Assembly: GCA_019722365.1 (NCBI GenBank)
Contig: JADFUC010000750.1
Span: forward strand, 992,001 to 1,056,000
Direction of reading: 5' to 3'
DNA: 64,000 bases
Origin: Lithospermum erythrorhizon
Lineage: Eukaryota > Streptophyta > Magnoliopsida > Boraginales > Boraginaceae
This document shows positions 12,841 to 26,341 of the stretch, piece after piece (position 1 is the first letter of the stretch; each line of letters opens with the position of its first letter). Under the pieces are notes generated by a model. It did not search any database. It worked only from the letters and a program-made list of their open reading frames with translations, and was not told the origin of the DNA. A program made the translations under genes and the position numbers.

Positions 12841-14520
12841 ATTCCCCAATTTCAAAAACCAAACTTTCCAGCTCAAATATTTATGTATATAATATATAAT
12901 ATTTTGTGAAAGCATGTAAAAAGATTGTATTTTTAACATACTAACATTAATTTCAAATCAAAGTTACGAACCTACATAATATTAGTGAAACTATATTTTT
13001 TAGATAAAGATAGAATAATTATTAATAACATTAATAAAAATTCCAAAGGTATATAAGTAATGAGATTATTAATAATGATGTTAAATACCTTAGCTCTCAT
13101 TGTTTCGATTAATTGATGAACGCTTCGTCAAATTCTTACAAAAAAAACAGCGGTAATGAAACCAAGAGATTAAATAAATAATGATTATGTTTATAAACCA
13201 AACCCTAGTATGTTTTACATAAGACATGGGCTTCTTCACTCCATACACCATTAATGTTTAAGATAATTAGTTGGGCCTTGTCTTTTTTGGCCCAACTAAT
13301 TTCATAATTAGAATTAATAAGATTTGTAACCTTAATTGAAAAATATTACTTTGATTTGAATTAAAGTGATGATGGTATCACTAAAATAAGTTCAAATTAT
13401 GTTTTTTCTTGTATTTTTAGCCAAATGTTATACCAACATATACAACTATATACAATTATCTCACGCCCATTTCCCTCTATTACACCATTTTATAGACATT
13501 CAAGCATTAAGTACACTAATATCATCATCTACAACACTAAGAAACTGATCACAACCTCCCACTCCTACCATTGTAATCAATCCCCTTGAAATAGGTAACT
13601 AAGACTACAAAATTAATCAAAACTCACTCTTATAGCAAACAACTACAAATACAAATAAGCGAGGAAAGGTTATTAGAATCGAACTTCTCGATCCCAAACA
13701 ATAAATCGAAAAGATGGCCCCGAATCACAAAAACGCAAATTAGTATGATTACTAAATTAATTATCCGAAAGTGCATGTTATGATTACTAGTTTGTATACG
13801 AAACATTCGCTGATTCACCCAGTTTCGTTTAGTCTTGAAATTCTTTCTTTTAATTATATTATTAAGAAATTTAATATTGTGAAAGTATTTTAAAGAGCCG
13901 AATTGATTATATAAATTTATATTTTTTAGAATAATGAATAATTAATAATTGATAATTGAAGTTAATTCAAAAAAATTAACGGCAATTAAAGTGGATTGAA
14001 GGGAGTGTGATGTACTATAGTACTAGTAGGAAAATGCATGAAGTTTACAATATAATTCTATGAGATCCTTCTTATTAAGTGTATTTGGAGCATTGATTTA
14101 TAAACTTCAGTTTGAAAATCTACTACAATATTTCATTAAAAAAAACTCATAAATAAATGAGATGAGATCTTATTTTGTATAAAGTTAAGTGATAATACAA
14201 GATTTATGATGTTAATTGTTATAGTTAGAAATATAGTAGATATTGCATTGTGAAAATGAAAAGGTAAATATAAAGAAGTAAATATGGTTGATTCATATTT
14301 AAAAAGAGCGCATAATAGTCTAATCAATTTTTTGAGACCGACATTTAGCAAATTTGAGATGGGGTTTAACATTGCTTAGAATTAGAAAGAAAAGTCCCCT
14401 ACTTAACCCTAATTATTATGTCATCATAATCACCAGTAACCTTGACCCTTCTCCGTATAAATCAACAACTATCAATTTATGTCATAGAGCGTATTTCCCA
14501 TTGAAATAAAGAGATTAGTG
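12841..14520. other. AT-rich intergenic region
   Basis: No gene, RNA or clear transposon end was recognised. The region is rich in A/T runs, and its short open frames carry no family signature. Confidence 0.5.
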
Positions 14521-14532
14521 TTTAAATAAAGC

Positions 14533-14755
14533 TGTGCATTTGACCTAATGCAACGCCTAAATCCGTTGCATTAGGGCAAAAAACCCGTTACATTAGACAT
14601 AATGCAATGGCGAGCTACCATTGCATCCGATTGCGTTGCATTAGATCTCTGACATCTTTTAACCATATTCTTGACGGTTTCGATAATTTATAACAATCGT
14701 TGCATTAGCACATAACTTCAATGCAATGACCTGTTATTATAACCAATGCATTAGT
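14533..14755. repeat. Cluster of GTTGCATTAG / CTAATGCAAC motifs (left)
   Basis: About eight copies of the decamer GTTGCATTAG or its complement, some with one mismatch, occur in about 220 bp in both orientations. The spacing is irregular. A matching cluster lies 2 kb away at 16.58-16.80 kb. Paired subterminal repeat clusters of this kind are typical of CACTA and similar DNA transposons. Confidence 0.75.
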
Positions 14756-15334
14756 CATATGACTCTTATGAGAACCTTTTGACCTTATTACTGATAGTAT
14801 ATCGATTAAATGATTTAAATAAATTGTATAATATATAAATTGTATTTAATAAATTGCATAATACACATTTAAAATTTAAATGAATCGTATAATAAATACA
14901 AATATAATTTCATTGATATAAAATCTATAATACAATATATAGTTTTCGTAGATATAATACAAAAACTAGATACTTCTTTACTACATAAATTAGCAATTGT
15001 TCATTACTAAGGACTAATACAAAAATGACTATGCCTCATAAAGAAACTTCTCTTGTACAACACCATCTTTTTATTTATCTTCAAATATTCTCCAGTTACA
15101 TATTCCTGAAAATCACAAGGTTTGTACATGTCAAAACAAAGAACACCTTTCAAATCGATAAAAAAAGAAAACAGATACACAAAATACTTTATTAATAAGA
15201 TAAAAGCAAATTATTTATCATGCAATATATACCAATTATAATTGTAAGTACATAATTGAAGCCAAATCTATCGCTGCACAATTCTTTCTTTAACCTATAC
15301 ATGTATCAAATGAATTTCACCAATGACAATATAT

Positions 15335-15421
15335 ACAAAGAAAATATGGTAAACCAACACTACAGAAAATACGAAGAAAATATGGTAAACTAACTCTCCA
15401 GAAAATATGCTAAACAAACTC
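15335..15421 (+). repeat. Short tandem repeat, about 30-bp unit, about three copies
   Basis: Successive copies of a unit containing gaaaatatggtaaac-caac followed by ctccagaaaat or ctacagaaaat. An apparent CACTACAG motif inside it belongs to the repeat, so it was not taken as a transposon end. Confidence 0.6.
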
Positions 15422-16149
15422 TATCACCGCACAATTCTTTCTTTTTTTGGTAAAGACGCAGGGAATGTAGTATCTGACCTGGTCATTGACCGTTTTGTTT
15501 TGTTACCTCCTAAAAGATAAAACTGATGAGATGCAGTTAGTGAGAAAAATTTATGATAAAAGAAGTCATATCATATGAAAAAAGCAAAGAAGTAGCTACT
15601 ATATACCTGAGATGAAAAAATATACATATCATCAAATTAATCTACTATCAAGGCATTGGTATGTCAACAACATCGATATCCTCAATTTGCGCCTTCACTT
15701 TATTGCTCAAACAACAAGCACCCCATGTCTATCAAACAATGCGGGTGTTCTATATCTGGAACCAACAACCTAAATCAACCACTTAAGCCAATTCAAAAGC
15801 CTAAACCAACTACCTTGCTTTCACTACTTAATCATATACCGTATACTTAATCATTTAACTTCGATTAAATTCATAGCCAACAACTTGCAAGCAATGGACT
15901 TTGCTATACTATTGAATCATATCTAAAATAATTGTTAATCCAATAATCATATCTAAAATAAAACAAATCTAATAATCTAAAGACCCTATCTTTTTAATAG
16001 TTGAATTATTAGAGAATCTTTTTTGTTACATATCTAATACGGAATCAGTATGGTGAATGAAGCGGCGGTGTGGGCTGATGAATTGTGTGGTGTTGATGAT
16101 GGCGGGGAGTTTTACTTACTGTTGATGAAAATTGGGTTTGGCATACTAT

Positions 16150-16403
16150 ACCTATACTGATATTGAATAAGAGGAAAATCTATTAGGAATAACTTTTTAC
16201 ATCCAAATTTAAATACAACAAAAATTCTATAAATTAATATCATCGAGAAATTTATTAATTTATAGAGTTACTTAGTATTAATTTATAGAGTTACTAATTT
16301 AACGAGTGTAAAGAGATTATTAATGTCGTGGTCGGAAAACATTATTATCTTAGTGAGTTTATTAATTTATCAATTATTAATTTAAAAAGTTTTTATTGTA
16401 GTG
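16150..16403 (-). mobile_element. CACTA-like transposon terminus (fragment)
   Basis: Read on the - strand from 16403, the sequence starts CACTACAATAAAAACTTTTT. It continues through repeated AATTAATAAA and TATAAATTAATA-type subterminal words, including tagagttacttagtattaat on the + strand. A CACTACA terminus followed by repetitive AT-rich subterminal DNA is the hallmark of CACTA (En/Spm) elements. The opposite terminus and a matching 3-bp target duplication were not found, so this is probably a truncated end. Confidence 0.45.
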
Positions 16404-16582
16404 TGTTTTATGTGTGAAAGTACAATTGTATCCCTACTACACCCCAATAATTATTTATAAAATTTTATTTATGGACAGTGTACTTAGTTCATCACTTTTA
16501 TTTATTGTTTTAGTGAGGAAAATAGCTACTCTTTGAAAAATTAGAAGGAAATTTTTTTGCGCCAAAATTAATCCCTTTTGGA

Positions 16583-16796
16583 GAAGTTGTTGCATTAGCT
16601 AGACCTAATGCAACGATTTTATACAAGCCGTTGCATTAGTTAGGCCTAATGCAACGATTTTAAATCAATGATTGCATTAGTTAGGCCTAATGCAACGATT
16701 TCATACAAGCCGTTGCATTAGAATATGTATTACAACAGTTAGGTGAATGGCGTTGCATTAGTTCTACCTTGCATGATCATGTGAGCGTTACATTAG
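16583..16796. repeat. Cluster of GTTGCATTAG / CTAATGCAAC motifs (right)
   Basis: About nine copies of GTTGCATTAG or its complement. They are organised as repeated inverted pairs in which CTAATGCAAC is followed 10-18 bp later by GTTGCATTAG. Each pair could fold as a hairpin with a 10-bp stem. The spacers (gattttatacaagcc and similar) are themselves repeated. Confidence 0.8.
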
Positions 16797-16799
16797 ATA

Positions 16800-19700
16800 C
16801 AGCACCTGGCACTCTTACGTGCGATTATTGGGTTAAATTCGCATGAGTGGTAAATTTACGTAATTAAAGTGGTTTAAATGGCCCGAAGTCGCGATGGGTT
16901 GATGCGCGTCATGATTCTGGAGTTCACGATATACGCCAGAGCATGAATAACGTAAGGCAGCAGGTTGAAGTTTCAAACTTTTTTTAACGTTGATAATTTA
17001 TATCCATTGTCAATATTAACCTCTAATGTGACATTTCAAGACATGAACGATCATCTAGGAGTTAAAAAGAAAACAACATGTATAATCGTACATTTACACT
17101 CTTATCCTCCCTCCATTTCTTCTTTTTGTTTGCATGTAAAATCTAGCTCTGATCCGCCATAGCATGTCATTCCCACCCATTGCAAACTCATGTCATGATG
17201 ATGACAAAGCCCACCAATATGGAGGATTTTTTCTCCTCTTCCGAACAGATTTAACATTAATTCATTAAACACTATAGTTTGTCTATTGAAAGTATTGCCT
17301 TTTTGTCCTTATTGGATATGCTCATACATACCGGCCATTTCTCATTGTCACATAGTCTCTCCATTCCATAAAAATTGTACATTTTATTTTATAAAATATT
17401 TACAATTAAAGTTTAAGAGTTATAGCAAAGTCGAAAGTGAACGATAACATTGGGATGGAAGGAGTAATAAAGTTGATGATCTAAGCCGTTTTTTGAACAA
17501 TTAACTTTGACCCACAATAGCAAAGGGTTCACACAAGCAAGCAAATTTTTTAGGTCGGTTCATGCCCATAGCCGCAAGATTAAAATCGATTATTAGAAGT
17601 GATTGATGGCGTATTCCAACTGGATTAATTCTATGCCTCCGTTAAAAGAAAATTATTGCTAATTAATTGTAAGTGTATCTCAGTAGTAAATGTATCTCAG
17701 TAGTAAATCTATATCAAATTGTATATGGTAAGTTTTGAATATGCAAGTGTACCATGCATTGTTTCCTATTCTATCATAGAACACATTGCATATATATATA
17801 CAATAATTGATTCAATAATAATACACAGATCTTCATCAAACGATCTTGGATTAATGCAGCGAAAAAATATGAGTTCTTCGAAGAATACTTTTGCTAAAAT
17901 TGTTAGATGTGACATATTCTACGTATAAGGGAAGTCTAAAATTGTAATATGAAAATACAAGGAAATCATATTCTTGGCAAATCAAAATACTTTTCAAATT
18001 TACATCAAATCAAAGTTGAAATATATTGAATGAAAAATATTACTCCAAATTGAACTCCAAAACAACCTTGATTAGCTTTAGGAATAGACAAATTAAAAAG
18101 AGCCCCATTTGAATGCCCAAGAAAAAATCAAAGTCCACTTCGATTTATCATGCAAATTAAAATAAAACATGATTGTCACAACTACATTATCCATTACCAT
18201 CAATGTAATATCACCATTTTATACTCAAATTACTCTGTTTGACATTTCACCATTCTTGATTTCTTGATTTCTTGTCATGTCACTGCCCACGGGTTCTCAT
18301 CTTCTCATGGTTATCTTTTTTAAAATGAAAGATTAACTTCAATAGTCACTAGCAATAATAACTTTAACAAATTACATTGATGGTTTATGTTTCCGCAAAA
18401 AGACAGTTGATGATGATTAATAAGTACCTTTTCACAGTAAGGAAAATGACACATTGCATTAATCCTAATACTATTTTTATTTTATTGATCAAACCACATC
18501 TTACGTCTTAACAACTATGGTAAAAGTCGACATGAAAAAGTTGATGCACCAAATATTTGTCCAATAACATATTCATTGATAAATTAGAAGAGTAATTATC
18601 AAGGCAAAGAAGAGTCCCAATATTTTAATTAAAATGTTTGCATCATATCTATATATTAGTATATCCAATTATTTCAATACAAAGACAAGAACCAGAGGCG
18701 GAGCCGGATTTAATGTGAATCAGGCCAAAAAAAATTTCATTATTATTAAAAAAATAAATGTATAAATTTATCATTTTATATAAGTACAAATTAATATTTC
18801 TTGATATTTTAAGTAGTATATGTTTTATTTTATTTAAATTTAAGGTGGATCAAAACATAATAATTCATCATATTATCAAATATTTTTTTTAAAATATCAA
18901 TATTTAAAACATTAGGAGGCGCCATAGCCTGCACCCTTGGCCATATGGGTGCTCTCTTACGACAAACTCATCTCTATTATTAAATGCTCGAGAAGATATG
19001 AGGTAATTTTTATGATCTCGATCTACTCTTTCATAATCGATTATTTTTAGATTGAATCCCTTATATATATCTTATAATATTTACATAATATTATTGAGAA
19101 ATTTAGATAGTTGATGTGATCGTTTTTATTTTGTTGTTTATATGCAAATGGATGGTACATTGTGGAGCAATTAATAGTTGAATTGGTAAACACTTGAGAA
19201 AACATTTCACCTAGTTAGGTACGACAAAGACGAGGCAGTACAAGTGACTCTGAATGATTAGGCCAACTCATATTAATAGTAGACAAAGTCATCGAGAGAG
19301 GCACCCATTTTCGGAAATCTTTTCAGATATTGAGTCACAGACACAATAAAATGTGAAAGGAACAAGTGAGAAGCTCCCACCCTGTGGATGAAATGGGTGG
19401 ACATATCACATAATAATGATAATATCATTGTATATTCATGCGGATTTGTTTTATTGGCTTAATGATTATCTTCAGGTATTTCATAAATCCAAACTAGTCA
19501 TGATAATGTTTTTTTTTCTCTTTTATTTGATGAGAATGCAATTCAATCAATTCAAATACTATGAATTTCATCTGTTTCCAACTTGACTGTTTTAACTCCC
19601 CAAGGATGCTACTATTTTCGCTGAAATTATTTCCAAGGCAGCAAACGCACCATGTGTATCGTACATCCGCTTTTTTGGCTAAAAAACAAACGAACGTACA

Positions 19701-20252
19701 CACCGTGCGTTCGCCGGACACATGCGCGCAAGCTAAGCCGGGTCTACAGGTCTACTTCCCGTGAAAATAGGTTCTTCCCTCCCCAAGGTAAAATGATACG
19801 GAGTACTCCGGAGCATTTTTAATAAACTTAAAAGGTAATCTTGCATTATTTTGATTAAAATGTAATATTGAAGTGCATATTAAACTATTAAGACTACATG
19901 AGTCGTCGCCAAATTAATTGGCGATATGAGGAATTGAATATTCTAGAGATCTTAATAAATTAAAGCGCAATATATTGAGTCTTTTCGTATGATCTTGAGT
20001 TACCGTTAGCATGCAGTGTGCTTGCTTATATATAATTATTTTTAAAATCATTAATGATGAGATCTGATTTGTAAAAAAAAAACATAGACATACATTTTAC
20101 TTTAGAATTTGCAGTAGAATTATATTATTCTGGTTTTGCACTTTCAACATACGCTTTTCAAACAATATACTCATTCATAATGAGAATAAACTGAAACCTT
20201 GTAGAATCATTATTACATCAACTCAATGTCTCTAAGCACCTTTTAACATAGT
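16800..20252. other. Gene-free intergenic region
   Basis: No gene is recognised. It contains a small tandem duplication near 17670-17705 (gtatctcagtagtaaat), a hAT-like repeat remnant at 18.69 kb, and a slightly GC-richer patch at 19.6-19.76 kb without family identity. Confidence 0.5.
18693..18955 (+). mobile_element. Non-autonomous repeat remnant starting CAGAGGCGGAGCC
   Basis: It starts CAGAGGCGGAGCCGG and is AT-rich inside. The same type of terminus (CAGTGGCGGAGC on the - strand) ends a repeat at 24136. Termini of this form are common in plant hAT-like non-autonomous elements. No convincing right terminus or target duplication was found. Confidence 0.35.
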
Positions 20253-22210
20253 TCACACCTCTCTTGGGTCTACAAAAAGGGCTCTTGTCGGAGAGGTATT
20301 TCCCAATTCATATACTGTTTTCACCTCTTCATTTTTCATTGCCTTAATGCACCACCAATCCTCGGAACATGAGAGGAAATTCAAATGTGGAATTAAGTGA
20401 GGTTTCAATTGGTCACAACCTCCAATTACTTCTGTCACCACCACTTTATTAAAATCTTGAGATTGCGTGGCCAAATTGTGCACAAATCTGCATAATGCCG
20501 TCACCAACTTGCCTGAAGATGGGCCTTGTTTGTGTACTCCATACATGAAATAAAACCCAAAAGGGTCATCAAATTCAGGAAGTTTAGGTACATCAAAGCA
20601 TGGCATAACCTTATGTATAATTTTGGAGCTTTTGGCATAACATAAGCAAGAAAATGGAGCTTTCCCTACCCTCAATCTAAACAACTCCCCACTATTCCAA
20701 ACACTAAGCATTGCCCAACTCTTAGGTATTATTATTCCATTATCAAGCCCAAAGAATTTATCATCTCCACCATCAAAATCTAATAATGATCCATCATTTT
20801 TGTAGTAAGCCACCCATGTACCCAAACTTAACCTATTTCTCAATATTTTATCAATATCTTGAGGGAAAAACTCAGCCAAGCCCATAAACTTTCTATAAAG
20901 AAACTCGGCTTGACAAACATCCAACTTCATGATTTCAATATTCGATGAAGGCTTGTTTAGGCGATTGTTCCCGGGATGAACAAGAATCGATGGACTCCTA
21001 AATTTAATGTAGCCATGTTTGTTGACGAAGAGGTTAATTGAAGCTTCATTATCCTTTTCAGTTGCCATGTAAGAAAGATCAACATTGTTGGAAACAAACC
21101 ATTGTTCTAAATGGTTTACAAGCATTGAACCTATGCCTTTCCTTCTATGAAGTGGAGAAACCCTCAAGCCAAGAATGTAGCCTACCTTGGATTGCTTGTG
21201 AAGTCTAACCAATTTGATTGAGCCTTGAATTAGCCCAACAATCTCATTGTTGTTCAACTCTGCTACCTAGCATGAGGAAACACATACACAAGGTTTGTAA
21301 TAAAATGAATTATTTTGCATTTGTTATCTCCTCATCATCATCCTTTTGACTTAATGATCAAACATGTGGAGTTTAAAATGAAAGCCTTCTAATATTATTT
21401 TGAGTCACAAAATGTGCAATAGTCTCATAGTATCTTAAATACCACGGTCAAAGAAATTAAATGATAATATATTATCTACAAAGATTGTGCTTATTAGGTG
21501 GGTTATTGATCTTTTATGAATTAGCGCTTAGATAATAAAAAAGAAAGTTAAAGGCTTAACTTTATGGTAGGAGTTATATATACATACATTCTAAAATAAC
21601 TCTACCAAACATTCATGTCTTATTTAATAAACTAGTTGACGGATTATTGACGTTCTCCTGAGTCCTGACCAAACATTTGACTTCAATTTATTTTCAATGA
21701 ATTGGTTGACTTCTCTGGATTAGGTAGTATTTGACTTTAAATATTAATAAAATTAGTATTATCATTTTTAATGAGCTAATTTTACTTTTAAAACACATCA
21801 GAATGATTAAAACGTTATTTATCTTTATAGTAAAATCCAAGTCCATTTAGACTCAAAATCTTGAATTTGATGACTTAAAATAAATAATAAGTCAATTGAC
21901 TCGTTATTCTAACTGAAATGGATAGATGTATAACTATAACACTATGATTAGTGAAACGTTAAAAAGATAAATCAAAGATAGACCAAGATATAAATTAAGA
22001 TATATATATAAATAAAATTGAAAAAATTAGTACCAGCATATTATAAATTGGACTGTTACGGATTCTACAAATGGGGTCACCCATAGTATCTGTATAGAGT
22101 AACACATGCTCCTTCGGCCCTACCTCACATCTTCTTTGTAGATCTTCCACTTTTGCTCTATCGATTAGTACATCATAGCTTCTTATCTTAATTTCCTCAA
22201 CAAATTCCAT
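20253..22210 (-). CDS. HOOKLESS1-like GNAT N-acetyltransferase
   Basis: GCN5-related N-acetyltransferase of the plant HLS1 family. Arabidopsis HLS1 promotes apical hook formation downstream of ethylene and antagonises auxin responses. Two exons on the - strand (22210-22034 and 21266-20253) join in frame at a GT-AG intron, giving 396 aa, close to the 403 aa of HLS1. Exon 1 carries the family start: RCEVGP, then MGDPICRIRNSP. Exon 2 carries the acetyl-CoA-binding motif A, LRVSPLHRRKGIGSMLV (R-R-K-G-I-G), then YMATEKDNEASINLF. The plant-specific C-terminal domain follows, with GTWVAYY, SWAMLSVWNSGELFRLR and FYFMYGVHKQGPSSGKLV. No stops or frameshifts occur. A TATA box lies about 80 bp upstream. 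Confidence 0.92.
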
Positions 22211-22285
22211 TCAATTTCTTTGCATGAGAATGAAAATGATCGAAAGCTAGGCAGAGCTTAATAAGAAGGAGGAAATGGTTTTCAG

Positions 22286-22296
22286 ATTTATATATA
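22286..22296 (-). promoter_or_regulatory. TATA box of the HOOKLESS1-like gene
   Basis: On the - strand this reads TATATATAAAT, about 80 bp upstream of the start codon at 22210. The spacing suits a short 5' UTR. Confidence 0.5.
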
Positions 22297-22299
22297 CTT

Positions 22300-25200
22300 G
22301 ATGAAGAAGAATATGCAAGTTAATGGATGGTTCATTTTGTATGTAGCTTATTGGTTGGATATATATCCATTTATTTATAGTGACATGAGTCAAGATCAAA
22401 TCTAGGTAGGGGAGAGGAATGTTGTCCTAGAATGTTGATGAACATCAAATCAACCTATATATATAGGCCTTTCATATATCAAGCCATGGAATAATGAGAT
22501 TAAACAAACAAACAATAAAAGGTAGATTATTAATTATTATAGAATGTGTCTTTTGTCTTTTCTCTTTAGCATTTTGTTTCTTTTGTCCCCTAGCCCATCC
22601 ACGTTAAGATAACCTAAGCCTCACGACATGGCGCAAGCCAAATCATGCATTCATGTATGTCTGTGTCCCTCTTGATATATTGCCTTCTACTATTTGGGGC
22701 AGTGGCCTGGGTTATCCATATATAATATATAGAATGACTTAGTAAAACAACGTTTACTCTAATAATACTCTCTAGTAGCATAAGCTAGGGTATATAATTA
22801 CATTTATTCTAAGGTAAAGTATATATATTTTTATTAAGAAAAGGTCAAAAGTAGATCATTCAAATAGAAAACGAGAATAATATTACTCATTATGGATCAG
22901 AAAAATTAGTTAATACGAAGTAATTAATAATTAGAGATCGATCAGATCCATGATTAATAGTGAAAAAACAAATAATTTTTTGTAGCTACGTATGGTGCTA
23001 GCTATCATGCATTAAGAGTAAAAAAATGAATCTTTTACTAAGTCATATCATGCATTTGTGTAAAAAAAGAAAAAGTCAAACTTAGGTAGGCATCGCTCCA
23101 AAACACTAATAAATCGATGGTAGTAGTCCGTATTATCTTGTACGTACGCATGCGGAACCAAAGTAAACACGAATGAGGTTAAGCAAAAAGTTTACGCCGG
23201 AAAGTTTAAGAGGACATAATCATCATTTGTGATAATTATTTAGTTAACTAAGCTATTATTAATTGACAGGTAATGCAATTACAGCTCTAAACATTAAGGA
23301 AGCCTCTAAATTTTGTTCCGGGCTACGTGTTTCATGAGGAGCCTGTCAGCCTGGGATTATATATGATAATGTACTTGCTTTATGTATAATAAAAAATGAA
23401 TTAAGTTTCATCATGAAGATTGTTCGGTTTTTAGTTTTCAAATAACTTCAAGCAATGAATGTGTTTTTAAATTTTGAAATAATTAAAGGGACCAAAATAT
23501 ATATTCACTTTGAACATTTAAAAATAACCTATGCAATCATTATGATGAGATGTAGAAGTACGTAGTTGATAACAAATTAGACAAGCTAAATTGATTAATT
23601 ATCAGATTTGGGACTTACCATTTAGAATTTTATTAGATGTTGATTTCTCTCATTTTTTTAATCTATTGTTAAAATGAAGAGGCAGAGAGAAGTGTAAACA
23701 TTCAGAAAGCACTGATCTTGTAGTACGAGCAAATTATTGGTTTGTTACATCGGCTTTCAGAAAACATTGATCTACCAAACTTAAATGCTCGATGGACGAT
23801 GGATATTCTAATTTGTATTCGATTTATTCATGTAAGAGATGGAATAATTAATAGACCACTGCTAGTTTTTTACCAACAATATGATACTATATAAAAATGA
23901 CAAAGCAGGCGAGGAATAAATTATAGGGTAGGCCAAGTATATAAAAAAAATTATGTTGCTCTAATTAAGGAAAAATATATAAATAAGAGTGGGCCAATAA
24001 TAATAAATTCTAAAATTTGAAGGAAAAATATAGTATAAATATGTCATTTTTCTAAAAATTTAAAGATAAAATTAACATTTTAAAAAGTTTGGGATTGGCC
24101 AAAATCTACCTTGGCCCGTAAATAGCTCCGCCACTGACGATAATACAAGCATTCGTGTAAAAAACAACCTATGATACATTCATTTAGTAAGGTTGATAGT
24201 AATCAATGGGATGGAGAATAAAGCCATTATGTTCAAAAACATAATGTTCATTTTCAAAAACAACCTAGCTAATTGATACATTCATTTTTGAAATAATGTT
24301 CAAAAATTATAGTTTTCGTCATATATACAAGTCGTTTTTGAAATAAACAAAAACGAATAAACAAAAACGAATACCTCTTTGTGGAGAGGGTGGAAGACCG
24401 AGAGGATGAGACAAGTCGCTCTCCATATGTTCGTCTTTGAAATATTTACATATAGTTCACACTAGATTCATCTTTGAAAAAAACTATAGTTTAAGAATAA
24501 ATTATAGTTTAAGAATAAGACCGTCTTTGATATTAATTTTCATACTATTCCATAATATTATTTTTTTATAATTTTGAACATATAGTTTAAGAATAATTGA
24601 TAGTCAAAGTTGATAAATATCAGCATTCGAATAAAAAAAAAATGAAAGGTAGGTAATTTCTATTAGAACTCTAAAGCTTTTAGATTTTTAGATAAAAGGA
24701 GGTAATTTAGTAATTAATAATATGAAAAATGAAGAAACCATGGCCAGGTATTTCTGACTTTTTATATATGTTGGTGATTAGTGATTCTTACAGTTTCAAA
24801 AAATGTAATATTTTTCCTTATTTAGCTTTATATATGTATTAAAATATTTTCCTTATTTATCACCATAAAATCTTTTTGTTATTTTGACTCTAAAAATCTT
24901 AAAGATTGAAAATGTAACACACATCCTATTTATATATTGATCTCATCACAAGTAAACAAACACTTAATTATATACTATATTTCAAACCATCCTTTTAATT
25001 CATCTAGATCTTTTCCTGTTATATCTCAAAGCTCAACGATGTCATTCAATTATTGTATATACACATTTGCCCGCCCTCAATAATCAAAGAAGCAAATGAC
25101 GATCCTAATCCAAAATAATTATGAGATAATGACACGTACATAATAGGAAGCAAATACGTGTCCTAATCTCACAATGCAAGAAATGACCCACACGCACCAT

Positions 25201-26200
25201 TGCATTCCTCAGGTGTGAAGTGAGTGCTAGCAAATCTTTAACACGATGGGGGCAATTCTCATGATTTTTATTTGAGCTTTACGAGTGCTCCAAATAAACA
25301 AGTTATATTCTGCCTCCAAAATGTTTTTCCTTGCATGAATTATGCTGTCTGAATACATAATCATAGTATTATTATATTTATAATAATGAGTGCTGATCTA
25401 TACTGCTTGGAAGTATCAATAAGTTGTCATCAATTAAGGACTGACGAATGGAAGTTATTTGTGGCCAAGTGATGCATTTTTCTTTTAAAATTGGTGGGGT
25501 TGAGTTTATTGATTGGTCTTGTTTTTTTGTTCTTTTGTTTTATTTTACTAATATTTCATTTTATTCTCTCTTAAGATAAATTAGCTTCCATCACCACTAT
25601 CTAACCATTCAAAAGTTTTCTAACTTTTAAACAGAACAATAATTAAAGCGTTGCAAAGCCAAAAGCTAGAAGCTTAGTGAAATTGGATGAAGATATTGTA
25701 AGAAATAATAACCTAAAATAGTGATCCCAATAAACAATAAACAGAAATGGTTAACTGGAACTCATAAACTTATCGGTTTAAAAGTTGCGCCATGGTATAA
25801 AGGAACCACGGCTTAAAAGCTTTATCGACACGATTTCGGTGGTAAATCGTACTCGTCGAAAACTCCTCAAGGTTAACACAGCAGCCGCACAACGCGTCCA
25901 TTCGCTGCGTACGACTTTGGAACTCACCACGTTCTTTACACATAAATATTATTTTTATATGAACGAATGTTTAATGTCGAAAAATGTAGAGTGTTTTCTG
26001 TTTGCCTTTCTTATGTTTCAGTTTTTCTCAGTAAAGAGCATAAAGAAGAAAACGGATTGGAAATCAAGGAAGGTGGAGAAATTGGTGCTTGACTTGGTGG
26101 AAATCTGTTGTTTATAACCGTTCCGGCTTCAATCAAGTAAAATAATTAACCGTTACCTTTAGTCAAAGTAAAATAATTAAATAATAATTAACGTTAACTT
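22300..26200. other. AT-rich intergenic region
   Basis: No gene is recognised apart from the repeat at 23.9 kb. There are small imperfect repeats near 24160-24600 (for example tandem ataaacaaaaacga and atagtttaagaataa). A 110-codon frame at 25785-26117 begins at TTG and resembles no known family. Confidence 0.45.
23906..24136 (-). mobile_element. Short hAT-like non-autonomous element remnant
   Basis: About 231 bp. Its - strand start CAGTGGCGGAGC matches the terminus type at 18693, and its other end reads CAGGCGAGG on the + strand, an imperfect inverted terminus. An 8-bp target duplication could not be confirmed. Confidence 0.35.
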
Positions 26201-26274
26201 CGTCAAAGTAAATAGTCTTCGGGGCCTTAAAGGTTGGAGTAACTTTCAGTGACACCGAGGCCCAGAAGCAACGC

Positions 26275-26341
26275 AAGGTTGGACTAGCTCGAACCACAGT
26301 TGGAACACCCCAAAAGGTTGGACTAGCTCGAACCACAGTTG
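26275..26341 (+). repeat. Two direct copies of a 28-bp sequence, 39-bp period
   Basis: The sequence aaggttggactagctcgaac followed by cacagttg occurs at 26275-26302 and again at 26314-26341. It lies in a GC-richer island (26220-26500) of unknown origin. Confidence 0.85.

Noticed and set aside
15356..15363. CACTACAG taken as a CACTA transposon start
   Set aside because: It lies within a short tandem repeat, and the flanking trinucleotide (caa) does not match the one after the CACTA-like end at 16403 (tgt).
25785..26117. 110-codon + frame
   Set aside because: It begins at TTG, has no conserved motif or splice context and lies in likely repeat-derived DNA.
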